Part shown: one piece after another, positions 26,166 to 34,127 of the stretch
Position numbering within the stretch: position 1 is the stretch's first letter
How the letters are laid out: the number at the start of each line of letters is the position of its first letter
Assembly (NCBI RefSeq): GCF_016888165.1
Contig: NZ_JACSWC010000269.1
Location: 1 to 34,247, forward strand
Length of the DNA stretch: 34,247 bases
Direction of reading: 5' to 3'
Source of the DNA: Halomicronema sp. CCY15110
GTDB lineage: Bacteria > Cyanobacteriota > Cyanobacteriia > Phormidesmidales > Phormidesmidaceae
Notes under the pieces: generated by a model
Databases searched by the model: none
What the model was told of the DNA's origin: nothing
What the model saw: the letters and a program-made list of their open reading frames with translations, nothing else
Program-made: the position numbers and the translations under genes

Positions 26166-27104
26166 TTACCGATGAGGCGAGCCCGAGCGCAAAGCGCAAA
26201 TCTTTGCCGCTGCTGGCTCGTGAAACTCCCTTAGCGGGGCTATCGCAGTTGAAAACTGCGCCAAAGTTGTCCCCGCCGCATTCAAGAGGGTTAACTGGCT
26301 GCCCGCGATTTCATAGGCCGACACCTCGGTCAACAAGGCTAAAAAGTCCTGTTCCTGCTGCATGGTGCCCGCTGGCACCGCACAAAAGCGGCGCGTACTG
26401 GCCGCGGCCCCAATCTGTAATGTGTCATCAAGCTGTGTGAACGCGGCACGATAGTTGTTGCAGCCTGCCGACCCGCTGAGCTGCCCCGCCTCGTCAAAGG
26501 TAGCCGTAATGGTGGTGTCGAGTAACGGGGTCACCAGGCCGCCGCGACCGTTGTTGTAGGCCGTCAGGGTCCAATCGGTGTTGAGCCAGGCGGCGGCGCT
26601 TTGGGGGGCTAACGTCAAAACGACCTCGCCCGCACCGTCGAGCAGCCGCAGTTCGTCCCCGATTAAGTCATAGCTCGTCACTGCCCCCAAGCCCGTCAAC
26701 ATCGCCGCTTCTTGCTGGGCCAACGCTTCAGGAAAACAGGCCATGAGGGTACTGCCCCCAGGGGCGATCGCCAACTCATTCCCCGTCAGCGTGTACGCAC
26801 TAAAAAAGCGATTGCAGCCCGTGGTGCCTGTCACTCGGCCTTCTCGAAATTCCATCGTGGCGGGGCTGTCCCCCCAGGCCGTCACCAGTTCGCCAGCGGC
26901 ATCGCGATAACTCACCAACTGCCAAACCGACTGTTCTAGGGGATGGGGCATGGTTATGCTGACTGCTAACGGCAAAGTGGACAAATTGGGCAAATCCTTC
27001 GGGGACTGCGCCACACTGGGCAGGGCGATCGCCGATACGCTACTACCCACTAAAAGCGTTAGCGCGATCGAGCGCCCCCACCAAGATTTCACTAGACCTT
27101 TCAT
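26166..27104 (-). CDS. Secreted protein with two META (HslJ-like) domains
   Basis: About 312 residues. An N-terminal signal peptide is clear: basic start, hydrophobic core IALTLLVGSSVSAIAL and a probable cleavage after PSVAQ (about residue 33). Two META domains follow, each with the WxL start and GCN motif: SVWQLVSYRDAAGE with TTGCNRFFSAY, and DWTLTAYNNGRGG with SAGCNNYRAAF. Both repeats also contain a later cysteine (MACFPE, RRFCAVP), which could form disulfides outside the cytoplasm. META proteins such as HslJ are linked to envelope stress and antibiotic tolerance, but the molecular role is not known. The start ATG at 27104 is chosen over ATG 27110 because AGGAGG is eight bases from the former and only two from the latter. 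Downstream of it lies gcvP on the same strand. Confidence 0.87.
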   Translation of the reverse strand: MKGLVKSWWGRSIALTLLVGSSVSAIALPSVAQSPKDLPNLSTLPLAVSITMPHPLEQSVWQLVSYRDAAGELVTAWGDSPATMEFREGRVTGTTGCNRFFSAYTLTGNELAIAPGGSTLMACFPEALAQQEAAMLTGLGAVTSYDLIGDELRLLDGAGEVVLTLAPQSAAAWLNTDWTLTAYNNGRGGLVTPLLDTTITATFDEAGQLSGSAGCNNYRAAFTQLDDTLQIGAAASTRRFCAVPAGTMQQEQDFLALLTEVSAYEIAGSQLTLLNAAGTTLAQFSTAIAPLREFHEPAAAKICALRSGSPHR

Positions 27105-27112
27105 CTCCATAA

Positions 27113-27118
27113 CCTCCT
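27113..27118 (-). promoter_or_regulatory. Strong ribosome binding site of the META protein
   Basis: AGGAGG on the minus strand. It is two bases from ATG 27110, which is too close, and eight bases from ATG 27104, which is ideal, so it decides the start. Confidence 0.6.
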
Positions 27119-27524
27119 CACGAATCGATGAAGTGTGAGGAGAGAAGTCAGCAATTGTGGAAACTGAAATCCCTCCGACTTTTAATCGTAGGGAGCGTCG
27201 GTGCCGCCATCGACCCGGTTACAGAAATCGATACCAAGGACATCGCCCTCATCCGCGATCGTCCCTAAGCCCCGCATTTCGTCGAGATATCAAGGGCGAT
27301 CGCCGCGCTTATAGCTGGCATTTATCGATGCTAGAAAGCCTCTTTAAAACCACACCCAAACGACAAATCACCCCCTTCAAGCACCAGGAGAGAAATGGTT
27401 TTATCGCCGGCAATGCTGTACCCGAATTTATCGCCGACAAGCTCGGTGTGACCCACACAGTCGCGACTTTACCGAAGGGGAGTCCATCTTCTATGCTCAC
27501 AGCATCCCCTTTTGATCAGGCAGC
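27119..27524. other. Gene-poor stretch with possible degraded coding remnants
   Basis: About 400 bases between the META gene and the PsiE-like gene. A 46-codon frame at 27128-27268 (plus strand) reads as a plausible protein tail (GAAIDPVTEIDTKDIALI) but has no ribosome binding site. From about 27328 a second frame (MLESLFKTTP...VPEFIADKLGVTHTV) looks protein-like, and continues best after a one-base shift into RDFTEGESIFYAHSIPF and a stop at about 27516. This pattern suggests a frameshifted relic, but I do not recognise the family and no active gene can be supported. The region must also hold the promoters of the two divergent neighbours. Confidence 0.35.
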
Positions 27525-27986
27525 ATGGCACGGCAATCCAACTCGCGGTTTAGAAATCTCCTGCGCAACTGGGAAGACGACGTCTTTCTCAAGCGCTTGG
27601 GCCAAATTGAAGGCATCGTTTCTAAAGTGCTGTCGATCGCGATGGTGATCGTCATCCTCGTGACGGTCATTGATTTGGCTATCGTGCTCTACCACTCCCT
27701 ATTAGTTACCGACAGCATGGGCTTTTTTACCACCACCCTGACGGAAATTTTTGGCCTCTTTCTCAGCGTATTGATTGCCCTAGAGATTTTAGAAAACATC
27801 ACGGCTTATATCCGGCGGCACGTTGTACAGGTCGAACTCGTGATCGCCACAGCCTTGACCGCCGTTGGCCGGAAGCTCATCATCTTAGACTTGGAGAAAG
27901 TGTCGGGAGTCAGCTTAATTGGCTTAGCCCTCGCCCTCATCGCCCTCTCCGTGAGCTACTACATTGTCCGCGCCGTCCACCGCTAA
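27525..27986 (+). CDS. PsiE-like (phosphate-starvation-inducible E family) membrane protein
   Basis: A 153-residue integral membrane protein with four predicted helices (about 33-57, 68-90, 105-118, 126-148). The pattern of a short charged N-terminus, then EGIVSKVLSIAMVIVILVTVIDLAIVL, the ILEN loop (ALEILENITAYIRRHVVQVELVIATALTAVGRKLIILD) and a last helix is characteristic of the PsiE/DUF202-like family. The IALEILENITAY segment is a strong family marker. The molecular role is not established; E. coli PsiE is induced by phosphate starvation. ATG at 27525. It stands alone on the plus strand; no Pho box was recognised. Confidence 0.82.
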   Translation: MARQSNSRFRNLLRNWEDDVFLKRLGQIEGIVSKVLSIAMVIVILVTVIDLAIVLYHSLLVTDSMGFFTTTLTEIFGLFLSVLIALEILENITAYIRRHVVQVELVIATALTAVGRKLIILDLEKVSGVSLIGLALALIALSVSYYIVRAVHR

Positions 27987-28421
27987 GCCCACAATTAATC
28001 GCGGCCAATTCTGCAATCGCGGCCAATTCTCCGCCATCCGCCAATGAGTGCTTAACTCAGCAATTCTCAACTTTGCCGAAATTGCCATTTGGCCTGAGTT
28101 GGTCAAAGCCTGTCCGCCCTTGGAGAAGCTGCTGAAAAGTGATTACTCGAAACGTTTGGAGGGAGCCCGTCGCCTCTCACCGCTGAGTCGATGTTGCCGA
28201 GTGATGGGCTTTGACGCTGCTCAGGCCAAACGCACCCCCGATGGTTTCGTGCAGGGCTGAACCAGTGGGAAGCTCTGGGTTAACCGCTCTGCCTGAGCGG
28301 GATTGCTGAGGTCGCGAGGCCGTACTGAGAAATACTGATACTTACTATCCCCACTTGTAATTGTGGCTGATATCGGGTAAGTTTACAGAAATTTACATTT
28401 TGTGTGAGGCAGTTGAACTTA
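27987..28421. other. Intergenic region upstream of the fasciclin gene
   Basis: 435 bases without a convincing gene. A GTG-started frame at 28048-28260 has no ribosome binding site and no recognisable domain. Visible structures are a duplicated 16-mer just after the PsiE-like gene (listed separately) and a hairpin CCGCTC/GAGCGG at 28284-28300 with a five-base loop. The last 120 bases are AT-rich and probably hold the fasciclin promoter, but no clear -35/-10 pair was found. Confidence 0.45.
27997..28030. repeat. Two direct copies of a 16-mer
   Basis: AATCGCGGCCAATTCT occurs at 27997-28012 and again at 28015-28030, separated by GC. It lies eleven bases after the PsiE-like gene stop. Function unknown; it could be a small slippage duplication or a binding site. 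Confidence 0.8.
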
Positions 28422-29114
28422 ATGAGCATTCAAATCTTTTCTGCAAAGACTTTAGCTTTGGCTGGTGTATTGGGACTCGGCTTTGTGACTCCGGCTCTGG
28501 CCGATGATCACACCATGATGGAAATGGAAATGGAAGCCGAAGAAGTGGTTGAGGAGTTGGTGCCCTCCGCCAATATCGCCGAGATTGTGAGCGGAGTCCC
28601 TGAATTCAGCACTTTGAAAGCTGCTTTAGAAGCTGCAGAATTGACCGAAGCACTGATGGGAGAAGGCCCATTCACAGTTTTTGCTCCCCCTAATGAAGCG
28701 TTTGACGCCCTGCCCGAAGGCATCCTCGACGTGTTGCTGATGCCTGAAAACCAAGATATTTTGACCGACATCTTGACTTACCACGTTGTCCCCGGCGCTG
28801 TTATGTCTAGCGATCTGATGACAGGCCCTGTGGAAACTTTGGAAGGTACTGAGCTGCCTGTCGTCGTTAGCGACGACATGGTTACGGTTGGTGACATTCC
28901 TGTCGTGGCGACTGATATTCCCGCGACTAATGGCGTGATTCACGTCATTGACGGCGTTTTGGCCCCTGCCGATACGGTCGCTGAGTTAGAAGCCATCCTC
29001 GCAGAAATGGCTGAAGAAGAAGAAGAAGAGGTCATCGTTGAGGAAGAAGTGATCATCGAAGAAGAGGTGATCGTCGAAGAAGAGACTGCCGCGCCCGTTC
29101 CTGGCCTTTGGTAG
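28422..29114 (+). CDS. Secreted fasciclin (FAS1) domain protein with acidic C-terminal tail
   Basis: About 230 residues. A signal peptide (SAKTLALAGVLGLGFVTPALA) with probable cleavage after ALA at residue 27 exports it. A Met/Glu-rich linker (MMEMEMEAEE) precedes one FAS1 domain of about 130 residues with the H1 motif FTVFAPPNEAFDALP, the YH motif LTYHVVPG and the H2 motif NGVIHVIDGVLAP. FAS1 domains mediate adhesion in cell surface proteins. The C-terminal 35 residues are an acidic repeat of EEE alternating with VIV/VII, ending PVPGLW. ATG at 28422 is preferred over a GTG at 28404, since it places the signal peptide at the very start and GAGG lies 12 bases upstream. It is 70 bases from the first L,D-transpeptidase on the same strand. 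Confidence 0.92.
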   Translation: MSIQIFSAKTLALAGVLGLGFVTPALADDHTMMEMEMEAEEVVEELVPSANIAEIVSGVPEFSTLKAALEAAELTEALMGEGPFTVFAPPNEAFDALPEGILDVLLMPENQDILTDILTYHVVPGAVMSSDLMTGPVETLEGTELPVVVSDDMVTVGDIPVVATDIPATNGVIHVIDGVLAPADTVAELEAILAEMAEEEEEEVIVEEEVIIEEEVIVEEETAAPVPGLW

Positions 29115-29184
29115 AATCGCAGTAACAGCCCTTGAGTACTGTTACATTCCATCTCGTTAGCGGACAGGGAGACATAGTGCAGCG

Positions 29185-29784
29185 ATGATTAAACGTCAGA
29201 ATCGGTGGTATTGGGCAACTGCCATGTTGTGCGCCACTGTCGTCATCGCCCCCAGCGCTCAAGCAGAAGTCCTGACGGCTTCGCTTGACCCTGTCCAACT
29301 AGAACTTGACTACACCTCCGATCGCACTCCCATCGCAGCGGGTGTAGGTTATGCGCTGGGTCGTCGTGACGATCATTTACCGACATACATTCCCCGAGCT
29401 GACCGCATCATTTTGAAGCTTGGCGAGCGGCGCGTTTATGTGTACGACGGCGATCGCGCTATCGACAGCTATCCGGTGGCAATTGGGGCTCCGGGCACCC
29501 CGACTCCCACGGGACAGTTTGAAATTTTTCAAATGATTGAAAATCCTTCCTGGCAGAGCCCTTGGACGGGAGAGGTCTTTGCTCCCGGTGCAAATAGTGC
29601 TTTGGGCCTGCGCTGGATCGGTTTTACCGAAATGTCGAACGGCATTATTGGGTTTCATGGCACACCGACCGTTTCTTCCATTGGTCGCGCCGCTTCTAAC
29701 GGTTGCGTACGACTGCGCAACGAAGACGTATTGGCCCTCTACAGCCATGTGCGCATGGGCATGATGGTCGTGGTTGAGCCCTAG
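29185..29784 (+). CDS. L,D-transpeptidase (YkuD family), first of tandem pair
   Basis: A 199-residue exported enzyme that forms 3-3 cross-links or attaches proteins to peptidoglycan. It has a signal peptide (about 1-27, ending SAQA), then a YkuD domain from about 72: RIILKLGERRVYVYDGD (74-90), PTPTGQFEIF (107-115), and the catalytic block with HGTP (158-161) and S-x-GCVRL at 171-177, Cys174 being the nucleophile and His158 the base. All catalytic residues are present. ATG at 29185. It is only two bases from the second L,D-transpeptidase, so the pair forms an operon, possibly including the fasciclin gene upstream. Confidence 0.93.
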   Translation: MIKRQNRWYWATAMLCATVVIAPSAQAEVLTASLDPVQLELDYTSDRTPIAAGVGYALGRRDDHLPTYIPRADRIILKLGERRVYVYDGDRAIDSYPVAIGAPGTPTPTGQFEIFQMIENPSWQSPWTGEVFAPGANSALGLRWIGFTEMSNGIIGFHGTPTVSSIGRAASNGCVRLRNEDVLALYSHVRMGMMVVVEP

Positions 29785-29786
29785 CC

Positions 29787-30410
29787 ATGTCTACCCCAGC
29801 ATTGCTCAGTTACCAAACGGTTATGTTAGCCACTTTGCGGCAGTCATGGCACTGCCTAGGAGTTGGCGTGGCTAGCGGCATCGTTAGTTTTGCCAGTGCG
29901 GCCTGGGCGACAGCGCAGCCGCTACAGTTGCCGGACACCTCTACAAGCGTTGCGCTGTCGTCAGTCGCTGCACCTCCAGCAATTGATGACCCCAGTCTGT
30001 TTTTACCGAAGCCCAGTGAGCGCCTGACCCTACTCGTCCTCAAGCTGTCGGAACGGCGGCTGTATGGTTATCAAGGCGATCGCCAAGTCGTCAGCTATCC
30101 AGTCGCGATCGGGCGCACAAATTGGGAAACACCCACCGGCAATTTCACCGTATTACAACGCCAGCAGCATCCCACCTGGCAGCATCCCTTCACTGGGGAG
30201 CTGGTGCCCCCCGGCCCGGATAATCCCCTCGGGGTGCGTTGGATTGGCTTTTGGACAGACGGCAATAACGAGATCGGGTTTCATGGCACCCCCGATGAGC
30301 ACCTCATCGGCCAAGCCGTCTCTCATGGCTGTGTCCGCATGCGTAATGCCGATGTCGTTGAGCTGTATGAGCGCATCCGCCTGGGCACGCGAGTCTTTGT
30401 TCAGCCCTGA
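29787..30410 (+). CDS. L,D-transpeptidase (YkuD family), second of tandem pair
   Basis: A 207-residue paralogue of the preceding gene. An N-terminal hydrophobic segment (about 24-42) is a signal peptide or anchor; a start at the Met13 ATG would give a cleaner signal peptide. The YkuD domain begins near residue 80 with LLVLKLSERRLYGYQGD; TPTGNFTVLQ and the catalytic block HGTP (166-169) with S-x-GCVRM (179-185) follow, Cys182 being the nucleophile. The aligned order and motifs match the first gene, so the two arose by duplication, but the flanking residues differ, suggesting differing substrates. ATG at 29787. Confidence 0.92.
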   Translation: MSTPALLSYQTVMLATLRQSWHCLGVGVASGIVSFASAAWATAQPLQLPDTSTSVALSSVAAPPAIDDPSLFLPKPSERLTLLVLKLSERRLYGYQGDRQVVSYPVAIGRTNWETPTGNFTVLQRQQHPTWQHPFTGELVPPGPDNPLGVRWIGFWTDGNNEIGFHGTPDEHLIGQAVSHGCVRMRNADVVELYERIRLGTRVFVQP

Positions 30411-30939
30411 AAGAGTTGACGCTTGCTCCGTAATTTTCCCAGTCGCGGTGATGAAGCGGTCAGGTCGGTCAGAGCGCAGTTTTTGTACCCGCCATGTGTC
30501 ACCAAAGCCTTTGATATAAAGCACTTGAGCGACAATAAAGCTAATGTATTCAGACGCTGGTGAGAAAGAATTTAGTCTGTAAAGATACCGCGAAACGCTT
30601 ATAAAGTTGTTATGAATTTCATCGTGAGCTTACTGACTGCCAGTTTGGTCCGTATAAACTCGTAAAAACCCTATGAGATTGCTAAGCTTGCTGCTTTTGT
30701 AGGCAGTTTTCCCCACTCCCGTTACGTAGCATTAGGTTGCCTCCGTGGATCACGACATTTCCTTACCTTGATAAAAGGTACGCTATCTTGCCTGAAAATA
30801 AGGAACTCTGGCTTGTTAGGCATCTCTTAGCTACGGAAGCGCTATCGATGGAAGTATCACAGATCTGCAGTAGCCGCGCCAGCGTTACCAGCCTACTCAG
30901 TAGTTTTTGCCAGATAATATCGCGAATTGGACTATCTTT
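30411..30939. other. Intergenic region upstream of the GT2-GtrA gene
   Basis: 529 bases, AT-rich in its middle, without a supported gene. A minus-strand frame starting at 30524 runs antisense into the second L,D-transpeptidase and is treated as a shadow. A small hairpin TACCTT/AAGGTA occurs at 30764-30780. No clear terminator for the L,D-transpeptidase pair and no clear promoter pair for the downstream gene could be assigned. Confidence 0.4.
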
Positions 30940-32253
30940 ATGACTTATTCTAAATCGGTAGAAATTCAATCACAGCAGCGATTAGTCGAAACACCTGCGG
31001 GCAAACTCATCGTGCCTGGAGCCGTCAGTGCGAGGCCAGTCACTAATGGGTTGACGCCTTATGCGACTGAGCAGGCTGATGGGAGTGATGCAGTCACCTG
31101 CAACGTGCTGTTTTCACTGGTTATTCCAACCTTTAACGAGCGAGACAACCTCCAAGCGCTGGTTGAGAAGTTGACGGGTATTCTGGATGCTGCGGTTCCT
31201 AATCAATACGAATTGATTGTGGTGGATGATGATAGCCCGGATGAGACCTGGCAAATTGGTCTGCAGCTAGCACAAACTTATCCGCAAGTTAAAGTGATGC
31301 GCCGAGTTGGGGAGAAAGGCTTGTCTTCGGCGGTGATTCGGGGCTGGCAAGTTGCCCAGGGCGAAATTCTTGGCGTCATTGACGCTGATTTGCAACACCC
31401 TCCCCAAGTGTTATTAGACTTGATTGCCAAGGTGCAGGGGGGCGCTGACCTAGCTGTTGGTAGTCGCCATGTCGAAGGGGGCGGCGTTAGCGAATGGAGC
31501 ATTATTCGGCGGTTTTTGTCCCGTGGGGCGCAGGTGCTCGGCTTGTTAATTTTGCCCAACGTTGTGGGGCGGGTGAGCGACCCGATGAGCGGCTATTTTG
31601 TTTGCCGACGGGCGGCGATCGCCGACACTGAGCTCAACCCACGCGGGTATAAAATTCTGCTAGAAGTGATTGGCCGGGGCGAGGTTGACGTCATCGACGA
31701 AGCCGGATACGTCTTTCAAGAACGCACTGCTGGTGCTAGTAAAGTCACGTGGAAGCAATACATCGATTACATCCATCATTTGCTGCGGCTGCGATCGCGG
31801 GGGCGCATTGGCAAAATTCGCCGCAATTTCCCAACTAAGGCCTTTTTCCGATTTGCCTTGGTGGGCCTAAGTGGTGTCTTTGTTGATATGGCAGTGCTGT
31901 ACCTGCTACACACTGGTCTTGACTTACCGCTCACCAGGAGTAAGATCCTGGCAGCCGAAGTCGCGATTTTGAATAACTTTATTTGGAATGACCTGTGGAC
32001 TTTTGCGGCGATTAGCCGCAGTCAGAAAGGCTGGGGCGCAAGGTTTAAGCGGTTCCTGAAGTTCAACATGATTTGTTTGGCGGGTTTGGTGCTGAACGTG
32101 TTGGCATTGAACCTGATCTACAACCTGATCTTCGGTCAGAAATGGGCATACGCCGCCAACTTGATCGCCATTGGGTTGGTCACTGTCTGGAACTTCTGGC
32201 TGAACATGAAGCTTAGTTGGCGGGTGACACAGGTTGATCCCAGCAGCAAGTAA
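30940..32253 (+). CDS. GT2-GtrA fusion, polyprenyl-phosphate sugar synthase
   Basis: A 437-residue two-domain protein. The N-terminal GT2 domain, DPM1-like, has VIPTFNERDNLQ (about 61-72), VVDDDSPDE (94-102) and the DXD motif DADLQHPP (148-155); the conserved GSRHVEGGG follows. The C-terminal GtrA domain (about 300-430) adds four membrane helices (FALVGLSGVFVDMAV onwards). Such fusions are thought to make polyprenyl-phosphate-linked sugars (mannose or glucose) and the GtrA part to help flip them (family knowledge). The long frame starts at TTG 30907; ATG 30940 is preferred. The DPM family uses GDP-mannose or UDP-glucose; which one cannot be told. The next gene is a GT-C transferase, the expected user of such a donor. 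Confidence 0.92.
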   Translation: MTYSKSVEIQSQQRLVETPAGKLIVPGAVSARPVTNGLTPYATEQADGSDAVTCNVLFSLVIPTFNERDNLQALVEKLTGILDAAVPNQYELIVVDDDSPDETWQIGLQLAQTYPQVKVMRRVGEKGLSSAVIRGWQVAQGEILGVIDADLQHPPQVLLDLIAKVQGGADLAVGSRHVEGGGVSEWSIIRRFLSRGAQVLGLLILPNVVGRVSDPMSGYFVCRRAAIADTELNPRGYKILLEVIGRGEVDVIDEAGYVFQERTAGASKVTWKQYIDYIHHLLRLRSRGRIGKIRRNFPTKAFFRFALVGLSGVFVDMAVLYLLHTGLDLPLTRSKILAAEVAILNNFIWNDLWTFAAISRSQKGWGARFKRFLKFNMICLAGLVLNVLALNLIYNLIFGQKWAYAANLIAIGLVTVWNFWLNMKLSWRVTQVDPSSK

Positions 32254-32263
32254 AGCCGCCGTC

Positions 32264-32332
32264 GCTGGCAATGTTCAACGTTGAACATTGCCAGCAGCCA
32301 TGGTCAGCGATCGCCTTTGCTGCTGGCATGTT
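32264..32332 (+). repeat. Perfect 32-base palindrome overlapping a second hairpin
   Basis: A perfect palindrome at 32264-32295 (arms of 16 bases, centre AACGTT) starts ten bases after the GT2-GtrA stop. Its right arm, AACATTGCCAGCAGC (32284-32298), can instead pair with GCTGCTGGCATGTT (32319-32332) over 14 bases with one bulged T. The two structures are mutually exclusive, as in attenuators, but no U run follows either. It could be a terminator, a protein-binding site or a repeat family. Confidence 0.7.
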
Positions 32333-32447
32333 GTATCCAAGCTGATGCGCTAGAGGTCAGGAACCTCGATATTGTGGCGCTATTCTATAAGTCTTTCCCT
32401 GATTCTAATTTTCAAGTATTCAATCTATAGAATTCCCCTTAAGCATT

Positions 32448-34064
32448 ATGGAAAAAGCAAACGTTTTTTCTCAAGAGAGTACTCTATTTAAAGTCGGAAA
32501 GTATGTCATTGGTTTGGTCTTAGTTATTGGCATTTTTCTGAGGTTTTACAACCTGGATGGCAAGATATATTGGCGCGATGAAGTGTTCACATCATTGCAA
32601 GTTTCGGGCCATCTTCTTGACGTTGCTGATTATAGCAAGCTGTTCACTGGAGAACTAGTCAGCCAAGCTGACATTGCCGAATATCAGTATGCAAATAGCA
32701 GCACTAGCTATGCGGATACTGTCAATGGTCTTAAGGAATTTGAACCACAATTAACCCCTTTTTATTTCGTATTGGCCCGCGGGTGGAACAGCTTACTGGG
32801 AGATTCCACGTTTATCAATCGACTATTAACGGCATTGATAAGTTTGTCATGTTTGCCGTTTGTATATTGGCTTTGCTTGCAACTGTTTGAAAAGTCAGCT
32901 GTCGGTTGGGTTACGACCGCCTTCGTCGCCGTTTCTCCTTTTCAAATTTTGTATGCTCAGGAGGCCCGTCCCTATAGCCTCTGGGTACTAACCACCCTAA
33001 TTTCAAGCGTTTTACTATTAAGGGCTCAAAAGCAAGCGACCGCTAAGAACTGGATTTTATATTTTGTTTCAGTGGTTGCGAGCCTTTATACATTTTTATT
33101 TGCCATCACAACTTTGTTTGCCCACGGGCTATATATTCTGCTGTCTGAACGAGACAAAATTAGCCGCGTCATGCTGATGTTTGTGGCTTCAGCCCTGGCG
33201 AGTTTGGTTGCTTTTAGTCCCTGGCTCCTGGTGATCATTAATGATCCCCCGAGCAACTATGCGGCGGTGCCCCACGGGAGTTTGCTGTCTTATCCCAAGG
33301 GATGGCTGCGAAACCTGAGTTTATCCTTCGCCGACTTTGGCATCAACGACGCGAGTTCCAAAGTGGCGCTGCTGGCGTTTCTCGGATATTTGTTGTTGCT
33401 AGTTGCCACGATCGTCTATTCCTATATCTATTTGCAACGATTTGCGACCAACAAAACTTTTTGGTTTCTGGCTTGTCTGCTTGTTGTGCCCTTCTTAATG
33501 TTGCTGGCCTATGACTTTGGTAAGGGTGGCCAGTTGACGACGCGAGGGAGCTACTTAATTCCGTCACTCCTAAGCTTGCAAATTACTTTTGGGTACTTGA
33601 TGACCAGTCAGTGTTTGCAGATGAAACGATTCTGGATATTGGCTTGCCTGTTCTTTTTATCAGTTTCAACGGTGTCTTCATTCGTGTTAGTGAGTTCCAA
33701 CACTTGGTGGCATAAGGCGGATGAGAATATTCATCATGAGGTGGCTGCCATCATTAATCAGGCAGCAAGTCCCTTAGTTATCAGTGATGTGGAATTTAGT
33801 CTGCCGATATCCTTAAGCCATTCACTGACGGCTGATACGCAGTTTATTCTGCTGCCGCCTCCAGACGCTGATGCTGGTTGGCAATTACCAGAAATTCCTG
33901 ATGGTGATTTCTCTGATATTTTCCTCTACCGTCCTTCAGAACTTCTTCAAACTGAGTTAGGCCAAGCTGCAGGCGTAGAGTTAGAGACGCTAATTGAGCA
34001 GGCAGATAACTACTGCAACTGCACACCTCAGGTTCTGGTCAAAGTCTCGACAACCAGCAGCTAA
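32448..34064 (+). CDS. GT39/ArnT-like GT-C membrane glycosyltransferase
   Basis: A 538-residue polytopic protein with about ten to eleven helices. The first loop carries YWRDEVFTSLQVSGH (residues 38-52), the acidic DE catalytic region of the PMT/ArnT family, and SPFQILYAQEARPYSLW (about 163-179) is the conserved sugar-binding segment; both are hallmarks of the family. These enzymes move a sugar from a polyprenyl-phosphate donor to protein, lipid or glycan on the outer face of the membrane. The GT2-GtrA gene just upstream is the natural donor supplier, so the two likely form a pathway (inference). ATG at 32448. The region between, with the palindrome array, forms its leader or the preceding gene's terminator. 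Confidence 0.85.
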   Translation: MEKANVFSQESTLFKVGKYVIGLVLVIGIFLRFYNLDGKIYWRDEVFTSLQVSGHLLDVADYSKLFTGELVSQADIAEYQYANSSTSYADTVNGLKEFEPQLTPFYFVLARGWNSLLGDSTFINRLLTALISLSCLPFVYWLCLQLFEKSAVGWVTTAFVAVSPFQILYAQEARPYSLWVLTTLISSVLLLRAQKQATAKNWILYFVSVVASLYTFLFAITTLFAHGLYILLSERDKISRVMLMFVASALASLVAFSPWLLVIINDPPSNYAAVPHGSLLSYPKGWLRNLSLSFADFGINDASSKVALLAFLGYLLLLVATIVYSYIYLQRFATNKTFWFLACLLVVPFLMLLAYDFGKGGQLTTRGSYLIPSLLSLQITFGYLMTSQCLQMKRFWILACLFFLSVSTVSSFVLVSSNTWWHKADENIHHEVAAIINQAASPLVISDVEFSLPISLSHSLTADTQFILLPPPDADAGWQLPEIPDGDFSDIFLYRPSELLQTELGQAAGVELETLIEQADNYCNCTPQVLVKVSTTSS

Positions 34065-34100
34065 GGCTCATGCAGCCCGAGTAGGTTAACCGCATGGAAA

Positions 34101-34127
34101 TCTCACAGATCCTGGTCTGAGACTTTT
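34101..34127 (+). terminator. Weak rho-independent terminator candidate
   Basis: TCTCACAGA and TCTGAGA pair over seven bases with a two-base bulge, followed by TTTT at 34124-34127. It lies about 36 bases after the GT39-like gene stop. The stem is weak, so confidence is low. The rest of the window to 34247 holds nothing recognisable. Confidence 0.35.

Noticed and set aside
28048-28260. GTG-started frame of 70 codons before the fasciclin gene
   Set aside because: No ribosome binding site, no recognisable domain and it lies in a likely promoter region.
30153-30524. Minus-strand frame of 123 codons
   Set aside because: Most of it is antisense to the second L,D-transpeptidase; the remaining N-terminal part matches no family I know.
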